This document shows positions 55,130 through 64,000 of a DNA stretch of 64,000 nucleotides, piece after piece. Position 1 is the stretch's first letter. Each line of letters opens with the position of its first letter. The translations under genes and the position numbers were made by a program. The notes under the pieces were generated by a model. That model ran no database searches, had not been told where the DNA came from, and saw only the letters and a list, made by a program, of their open reading frames with translations. Source of the DNA: Stramonita haemastoma (lineage: Eukaryota; Mollusca; Gastropoda; Neogastropoda; Muricidae); assembly GCA_030674155.1 (NCBI GenBank), contig CM060342.1:29014084-29078083 (forward strand), read 5' to 3'.

Positions 55130-55215
55130 ACTCTGCCTTCAGAGGATTTTTCTGCTTTAAATGAGAGTGCAGGTTGTTATGCTGAGAGCTTGTAATGGCT
55201 GAAGGCAATCTGTAC
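55130..55215 (-). repeat. Interspersed repeat, family C fragment
   Basis: Reversed 'tgccttcagccattacaag' and 'ctctgaaggcagagtatg' resemble the internal part of family C. Confidence 0.35.
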
Positions 55216-55314
55216 ATAACTTTTTAATAATGATAATAATAACACATGGAATATATAGCTCATTATGTGCTATAGACAAGGAGGTGACAGAAAGAAAAGG
55301 AACAAGGAAGAAAC

Positions 55315-55412
55315 AAAGTGAGGGATAGAAAAGAGGGAATTCATAGCACAGGATTTCCAGAAGGTGGTGATGCTATTTATACCGACAGGCCCCCGGCATT
55401 CCCACTGAGGAC
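55315..55412 (-). repeat. Family G repeat copy
   Basis: Reverse complement of the block at 3968-4060, with 'gggaatgccgggggcctgtc' and 'ggtataaatagcatc'. Confidence 0.6.
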
Positions 55413-56355
55413 AATTTCATCATGTAAGCAAACAATTTTCAACATGACCCCCTTTAAAAAAAAAAATCATTACTTAATAACTGTCAGTGTCTGTTAAGGA
55501 GCTCCAAGCACAAGCACTACAATCCCAATGTGAGCAAGTGCAGATATTTATGTGCTCTATAAATGACAGAATTCATCCTGTAATTCCCTATAAAAACCCG
55601 CTCATAACACAGCCACAGAGACAACAAGGGGCCCACACCCCACCACTGCCCTGAACTAAAAACCACCCCCCTCCCTGTAGTGTCCCTCCCTGTCTGCAGT
55701 AACATCTGTTTCCGCCAGCTTCTCTTGTTTTTTTCCCCTCCACAACAGGACACACCACACACAATGATACCAATCAATATCTCTCTCGTTTACACACAGT
55801 GAAAACCACACAACTTCAAATAAAAAGCTTACCTGGCTTTTTTAAAAAATAAAAAAATAAACCAAAAAAGAAAAAAGAAAATGAAAGCTTTTTAAAAGGG
55901 GAAGAGAGAAAGAAAGGAAAGAAAAAAAAGGGGGGGGGGGGGGGGGGGGGGGGGGCAGACCACCAGCTTCTCTCACAGGCAACATCACTGAATCCTGTGG
56001 CATGAGAATCCATGAAGTCAGCACGGCCAGTGAAGACCGGAGCAAATGGAGATAATCCCCGCACATTAACGCGTCAAAGCGTAACGTTTTAATGAATGAA
56101 GGCCTTGGCCCTTTCTTTACGCTGAAAACTGACACAACCTTTGGCCTCTACCTGGCAGTGAAGCTTGAAAACTTTTGCCATCCTAGCTGAATGAAATGTC
56201 TTATGTGTACATACAAGTTCATTTTCTTAGGTTTCTGAATGAACAAAATTGCATTAATAACTGGTTTGACAATTAATCAATCAATCAATCAATCAATTCA
56301 TCAATCAATCATCTATTGGTCGGTTGGTCAGTCAGTCAACATCTATTGGTCAGTT
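55413..56355 (-). other. Syntaxin-1 intron, no exon seen
   Basis: Includes a run of about 25 G at 55931-55955 and an (AATC)n tract at 56270-56310. Confidence 0.5.
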
Positions 56356-56450
56356 GGTCAGTCAACCATTCAGATTTATTTATTCATTTATTCTTTTATA
56401 TTTATTTATTTATCTATTCTTGTATATTTATTTATTCTTTAATAGAGGAT

Positions 56451-56756
56451 AATGGAATAAGCAATCATATGCTTTTTTACATCCAGTACCGTGTGTATGC
56501 AATTTTGTAAATGTCATCTGTTCCTACCGGCACATGATGGCCTACTCTTACGAAAAGCGGAACAGGATTTAACATGTGTGCAAGATGTTCTGCACACGTT
56601 TCCACACGGGGCCTCTGTTTATAAGTCTCATCCGAAAGACTATTGGAGGGAGTGGAGTCAGAACTGATGTCAACTCCAGAGGAAAAATCCCCTCGACCGG
56701 GAATCGAACCCGGGTCGTCAAATTGCGAGCGCAATGTTCAGAACCACTAGGCTATA
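56451..56756 (-). mobile_element. SINE family B, reference near-complete copy
   Basis: On the minus strand the head reads 'atagcctagtggttctgaac' with B box 'ggttcgattccc'. A body of about 230 bp follows, with 'ggatgagacttataaacaga', 'agaacatcttgcacaca' and 'taagagtaggccatcatgtg', ending 'ttccattatcctctatt' and an AATAAATAT-rich tail (56360-56450). Family B is the most abundant mobile element here. Confidence 0.85.
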
Positions 56757-56969
56757 TCCTAGGCTATATATTGCAGATGACCGGTCAGTGGGTTGGTGGG
56801 TCACAGAAGCAGGAAGCAGAGGAAGAATTTATTTTATTATTTTATTTATTTTTAGAAGATGAGATTAGCAGGTCACTTGTAAGGCATCAGACCTGGTGTG
56901 GGGGGTCCACACATCACCATCAGATTTAGAGCATTTGAATTAACAGCACTGAGAAAGCTGGGGGGGAGG

Positions 56970-57044
56970 GAGAGGTGTTATAGAAAGCTAGGGGAGAGAA
57001 AGAGAGGGAGGGAGGGAGGAGGGAGAGAGGGAGGGAGGGGGGGT

Positions 57045-57103
<59 letters not shown>

Positions 57104-57119
57104 AGAGGGAGGGAGGAGG

Positions 57120-57208
<89 letters not shown>

Positions 57209-57209
57209 T
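56970..57209 (+). repeat. (GA)n / (GGGA)n array
   Basis: GGGA-type units at 56960-57040, then GA with GG interruptions to 57209. (GT)n follows at 57292-57338. Confidence 0.96.
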
Positions 57210-57298
57210 GCTGAGTGTGTCGATTGAGATGTATTGTGTTGATTTGCTTTGTGTATTGGTTGTGTTGTGTGCTTTTGTGTATGTGTTTGTGTGTGGTG

Positions 57299-57329
<31 letters not shown>

Positions 57330-57375
57330 TGTGTGTGTTTGTATTTATTTATTTGTATTTATCTTATTCTTTTAT

Positions 57376-57578
57376 ATCAGGATAATGGGATAAGCACTCA
57401 TGTGCTTTTTTTCATCCAGTCCCCGTGTGTATGCAGTTGTGTAAATATTGTCATCTGTTCCCACCGGCACACAATGGCCTACTCTTACAAAAAGCGAACA
57501 GGATTTAACGTTGCGCGCAACATGTTCTGCGTGTGTTTGCACACGGGGCCTCGGTTTACAGTCTCATCCAAAAGACGT
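57376..57578 (-). mobile_element. SINE family B copy cut off by a (GT)n array
   Basis: Matches the 3' two thirds of family B, then stops at 'ctcatccaaaagac', exactly where a (GT)n array (57578-57691) begins. The head half is missing. Confidence 0.75.
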
Positions 57579-57604
57579 GTGTGTGTGCGTGTGTGTGCTC
57601 GGTG

Positions 57605-57666
<62 letters not shown>

Positions 57667-57691
57667 TGTGGTGTGTGTGTATGTGTGATAG
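57572..57691 (+). repeat. (GT)n array
   Basis: About 115 bp of GT with a few interruptions, then GATA/GAGA to 57710. Confidence 0.96.
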
Positions 57692-57924
57692 AGATAGAGA
57701 TAGAGAGAGACATTCCGGGGGGAGGGGGGGGGATAAACTTCATACTGGAAGGGCAAAGGTTAACAGAACTGTCAACATGGGAAAATTGGGGGCAGCTTCT
57801 GGTGACAATGACAATTAAATGGATTCTGCTATAATAGCACATTTTTGTTTTGCTTTGGGGGGTTGATATTTCTAAGGGCAGAATCTAGTCCCGTAATTTC
57901 ATTATATCAGTCCATGAAGCGCCA

Positions 57925-58065
57925 CTGCTACTGACACTGCTCCAAACAAGACTATAAACCAAGGCCCCATGTGCTAGCGCATGCAGAACATCTTGCACGC
58001 ACACTATAAACCTGTTCCACCTTTCGAAAGAGTAGGCCATTTCTTGCCCGTAGAAGGGATTTAAA
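57925..58065 (+). mobile_element. SINE family B copy running into the assembly gap
   Basis: 'agactataaaccaaggcccc', 'gcagaacatcttgcacgc' and 'aaagagtaggccattt' match the plus-orientation body. The copy is cut by the N run. Confidence 0.7.
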
Positions 58066-58165
58066 NNNNNNNNNNNNNNNNNNNNNNNNNNNNNNNNNNN
58101 NNNNNNNNNNNNNNNNNNNNNNNNNNNNNNNNNNNNNNNNNNNNNNNNNNNNNNNNNNNNNNNNN
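58066..58165. other. Assembly gap of 100 N
   Basis: Exactly 100 N, the usual length for a gap of unknown size. It lies between a SINE B copy and a (CA)n array. Confidence 0.99.
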
Positions 58166-58258
58166 ACACACACACACTACATACACACACACACACAATA
58201 TACACACACAAACACACACACACACACAAACACACACAACACACACACACACACACAC

Positions 58259-58289
<31 letters not shown>
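58166..58289 (+). repeat. (CA)n array
   Basis: CA repeat with AT and AA interruptions, starting directly at the gap. Confidence 0.95.
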
Positions 58290-58290
<1 letters not shown>

Positions 58291-58855
58291 ATATACACAC
58301 ACTTTACTTTACTTTGTACCCTGTCTGCAGAATGAACAGACTCTATTCCATCTCTTTGCTTTGAAACAACAGACAACTCTTTCTGTTTCGAAACTTGAAC
58401 AATTCTTACAGAAAAACCCCAAGTATCACAATCAACCACTCACACACACGCACATACATACATACCCACCCTCCCACCCACCCACACACAAAGAAAACAC
58501 CACCAACAACAAAACAATCCCATGCTGTTTTGAAAGCGGCACTTTTGCTCTGAAAACAGAATTTCTGAACAGTGGTTCTTTGAGGGTTGGCAATGTATAC
58601 CATCTCTGCTGAACAAATGAGTTTTATACTACTTTTTCTTGTTGTTTTGGGTTTTTTAAAGTTTTTTGTTGTTGTTGCTTAGTCACATGCACACAGCACT
58701 TTAAAAGAAGAGAAACCGTCATCTTAAAAAACCCCAAGAACAAAAAACAAAACAAAAAAACTCCAATGAGTGCACAAAAATGCCTGCCTACTCCCCTACT
58801 CATACACACACATGCGTGTGCACGCACGCACCACACACACACATGCACGCGCACG

Positions 58856-58886
<31 letters not shown>

Positions 58887-59220
58887 ACACACACAACACT
58901 TTGGTTTTCAATACCGTAACAGTTTGATTTCCCTCACTTCAGTCCCAAGATACATCAAACAGGATTATTACACTGCTATGTAGCTTTTTATTTACTTTGT
59001 GTTTTTGTTTTTAATCTTTCTGTTCAATCTTTTTTTCTTCTCTTTAAACTTTCCATCCCATTATGATCATCCTCACTGCCACTGCAGTGAAGACAGGAAT
59101 GAGAAAGAGTTGGGGGGAGGGGGAGGGGAAAGAAAAAAAAAGAGATGGAGGAATGTAACAGACAACAACAATTAATTGTTGAAGCTAGATTAATATCTGT
59201 GTTGGTTGGTTGTTAATCTG
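58290..59220 (-). other. Syntaxin-1 intron, no exon seen
   Basis: CA-rich block at 58800-58893; otherwise AT-rich sequence without recognisable content. Confidence 0.5.
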
Positions 59221-59222
59221 GG

Positions 59223-60200
<978 letters not shown>

Positions 60201-60379
60201 TGCTTGCGTGTGCATGCACCTACATTTCTGCATGGGTTTAAATATTCCATACCAACCAAAACAAAAACAAGAACCCAAACCAGCAAAAAGCAACAGCTTT
60301 TACCTACTGTGACTGGTGGCTCTTGTGAACTATTCTGATGACAAAACAGAAATCAGGGCAATGGTAATCCACACACTAC

Positions 60380-60443
<64 letters not shown>

Positions 60444-60477
60444 TGCACACACACACACACTATAACACATACATTAC

Positions 60478-60532
<55 letters not shown>
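60380..60532 (+). repeat. (CA)n arrays
   Basis: Two CA arrays separated by 'tataacacatacattacaa'. Confidence 0.96.
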
Positions 60533-60534
<2 letters not shown>

Positions 60535-61053
60535 CACACGAAAATGTCACCACAAATTTCATTCCAGTTAGAATTCATACTTTAATTAATCAGAGAAAAA
60601 CAGAACTCCATCAAAATTTCATGGCAGGTTCATCATTCTTTGATTTTGAGTTTATTATCAAAAGCACTGAATGATCCGTATTCAAAATTTTTTAGTTTTT
60701 CCACAATCACGTACTCGGTTTTTCATTGTTAAACAACTGGTATACACTCCTTTGACACACGTTGCCCAGATTGCCACCTTGGAGGTTGTCCTTTTCCTTA
60801 TGGGACTGTAAGAAAACAGAGACAACTGAATTTGATCATAAAACTTTTTTTTTTTTTTTTAAATGTCCACCACAGCTGTGTGATTTAACATTTTTCTCAG
60901 TCAGCGATGACCAACTGGCAACATGTTCTGTTGACCGTAGCTGCAGACTACATTGTCAACAACAACTACCTAATTTAGCCACCAAATTAACCAGGAAAAA
61001 GAAAGGACAGTTGAGGTTAAGGGGGAGGGGGGATAGGGGCGAGACAAACAGGG

Positions 61054-62210
<1,157 letters not shown>

Positions 62211-62425
62211 TCATAGCAGACACAAAATGCTTGATTCTCTCAGGAAGTTAACCAATGTTGTCCGGTTGAACATCGCAAAACAGGATCTGTATCGAGTCTG
62301 CAGTAAAAGGTTTGTGTCTACTGATATCCTGGACATCTGCACAATCCTCCAACAGATGTTTGGTAGATATTCGCGCATCACAAGTCCCGCACCATGGGGT
62401 TCTCTCACCTCTGAACAAATGAATA
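62211..62425 (-). pseudogene. 3' end of a decayed non-LTR retrotransposon ORF2
   Basis: The minus frame reads PWCGTCDARISTKHLLEDC and then a variable segment with D..D..R...F......LF, ending DVQPDNIG before a stop. The neighbouring frame continues VNFLRESSIL, so one frameshift is implied. The C..C...(S/T)..HLL..C pattern followed by FL near the C terminus is the zinc-knuckle-like tail found after the reverse transcriptase or RNase H domain of many LINE ORF2 proteins. Only about 70 codons remain. Confidence 0.6.
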
Positions 62426-62439
62426 GGAGTAATGGACAG

Positions 62440-62442
<3 letters not shown>

Positions 62443-62520
<78 letters not shown>
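62443..62520 (+). repeat. (GT)n array
   Basis: GT with a terminal GCGCGCGTGC change. It directly truncates the retrotransposon remnant on its 5' side. Confidence 0.96.
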
Positions 62521-62521
<1 letters not shown>

Positions 62522-62756
62522 CATGTGTGTGTGTCCTGGTGAGCACTGTTTCTTCCCTTTCCATTTTTCGCATAAAAAGATTTAGCATTAAAAATGTTGA
62601 CAATATGAAATGAAATAAAAGAATAAGTGAAATAGAATAAAATGGAACAACATCAAATAGATAAAACAAACCAAAAGATAAATACAATGAAACAAAATAA
62701 ATCTTCAAAGATAAAGCAGGCAACAGTTAAAAGAGGACCTTAACTTAAAACTGAAG

Positions 62757-62906
62757 CCCCCCCCCCCCCCCCTTTCTTTTAAACTCTTGCCGTCTAATTT
62801 GGTTTTAAAGGGGAAATGTTTGTGGGTTCCTCCCTGCTTTGCAATAGCGGTGGTTAGTCTACACACCAATAAAAGGGAGGGAGGGGGAGGGGGGAGAGAG
62901 GGAGAG

Positions 62907-63002
<96 letters not shown>

Positions 63003-63003
63003 A
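62757..63003 (+). repeat. C-run and (GA)n array
   Basis: C16 at 62757-62772; GGGA and GA at 62876-63003. Confidence 0.95.
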
Positions 63004-63312
63004 GGTCATTGCAGTGCTGTTAAAGCCGAATGAAACCACAAACACCCTTTTTTTGTGATTATTTTCCTCCCACAGACAGAACACACTATCTTGCTTTTTT
63101 CTTTTTCACATGCCCCCCCCCCTCCCCCCTTCACTCTCCCTCTTCTTTCATTTCTTCTTCTTCCACCCTCTCCATCTTTCTTCTTTTTCTTCTGCTGCTG
63201 TAGTTACTGCTGTGTTCCTGGCTACCAAATCAACAGAGATCTATTACCTTACCTTACCCCCCAAAACACACACCAAATCTTACCCAAGCACACAAACCCA
63301 AAATGAATACAT

Positions 63313-63480
<168 letters not shown>

Positions 63481-63599
63481 ATGCATGTGCTTGTGTGCGC
63501 CGTGTATGTACATGTATGTCAGTGTGCCCATGCTGTTATGGACAGAAAAAAAGGGGGGGAAAAGATATATGGAGATTTATATCAAACCGCTGTCTATTC

Positions 63600-64000
63600 T
63601 CCTTATCCCCCCTCTCTCTCTCTCTCTCCCCCCCCCCCCCCCTCTATCTCTACCCCCCCTCTGTGTCCCTCTCTCTCTTCTCTCCCCTCCTGCCCTGTAA
63701 TATCAACTGCCAATACCTTAACAAAACCTCCTTCCTCTGCTCACCCCCCATTCCACCACCAACCTCCACTTCCCCATCCTTCCTTCTATAGATAGTTCTT
63801 TCCCAACATCCCCAACCTCCCCCCCCCCTCCCCCACCCACCCACCCTCACCCCCACCCTGCGTCTTGGAATGGTGCCAGTGGTAGTTCTTAGAGCCCCCC
63901 CCCCCCCTTAGACCCCCCCCCCCCCCCATCCCATTCCTGATTGTCTCCGGTGGTTTCTATTTTAAATCAGCCCCAGAGATGGCAGGCAGGCAGGCAGGCA
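63600..64000 (+). repeat. C-rich, low-complexity end of window
   Basis: C runs at 63630-63642, 63894-63908 and 63914-63927 within a pyrimidine-rich stretch, ending in (CAGG)n at 63982-64000. Confidence 0.8.

Overview
This is a piece of an animal nuclear genome. It is AT-rich, with sparse exons bounded by GT/AG, tRNA-derived SINEs in several families and very many (GT)n, (GA)n and (GAA)n arrays. The proteins are invertebrate-like and the repeat landscape suggests a mollusc, perhaps a gastropod, but the phylum is an inference. There is one 100-N assembly gap at 58066-58165.

Only two protein-coding genes are firmly supported, and they converge. On the + strand, 986-4703 holds the last five coding exons of BUD23 (WBSCR22), the 18S rRNA guanine-N7 methyltransferase; its 5' part lies left of the window. 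On the - strand, 54093 down to 22235 holds the 3' half of a neuronal syntaxin-1 gene: the end of the Habc domain, the linker, the SNARE motif and three alternative terminal exons that each encode a different transmembrane anchor (43.5, 42.1 and 22.2 kb). Its first exons lie right of the window or in unreadable sequence. BUD23 and STX1A are also convergent neighbours in human 7q11.23, so this pair looks like very old microsynteny.

Layout: 1-4.9 kb, BUD23 tail with several SINE and short-repeat insertions. 4.9-22.2 kb, no firm gene; it holds a weak pair of candidate minus-strand exons (5.7-5.9 and 8.86 kb), SINE copies and a 719-bp terminal-inverted-repeat element (17.7-18.4 kb), and may include syntaxin 3' UTR. 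22.2-23.1 kb, canonical-type transmembrane exon preceded, in transcript order, by an array of duplicated 3' splice sites. 23-42 kb, repeat-rich sequence between the alternative terminal exons. 42-54.1 kb, remaining syntaxin exons, with long GAA/TTC arrays in the introns. 54.1-64 kb, upstream syntaxin intron made almost wholly of minisatellite, SINE and microsatellite sequence, with one decayed non-LTR retrotransposon end.

The most notable points are the three transmembrane exons, the splice-acceptor tandem array next to one of them, the conserved gene pair, a SINE whose head joins tRNA-like and 5S rRNA-like sequence, and a TIR element with repeated subterminal motifs.
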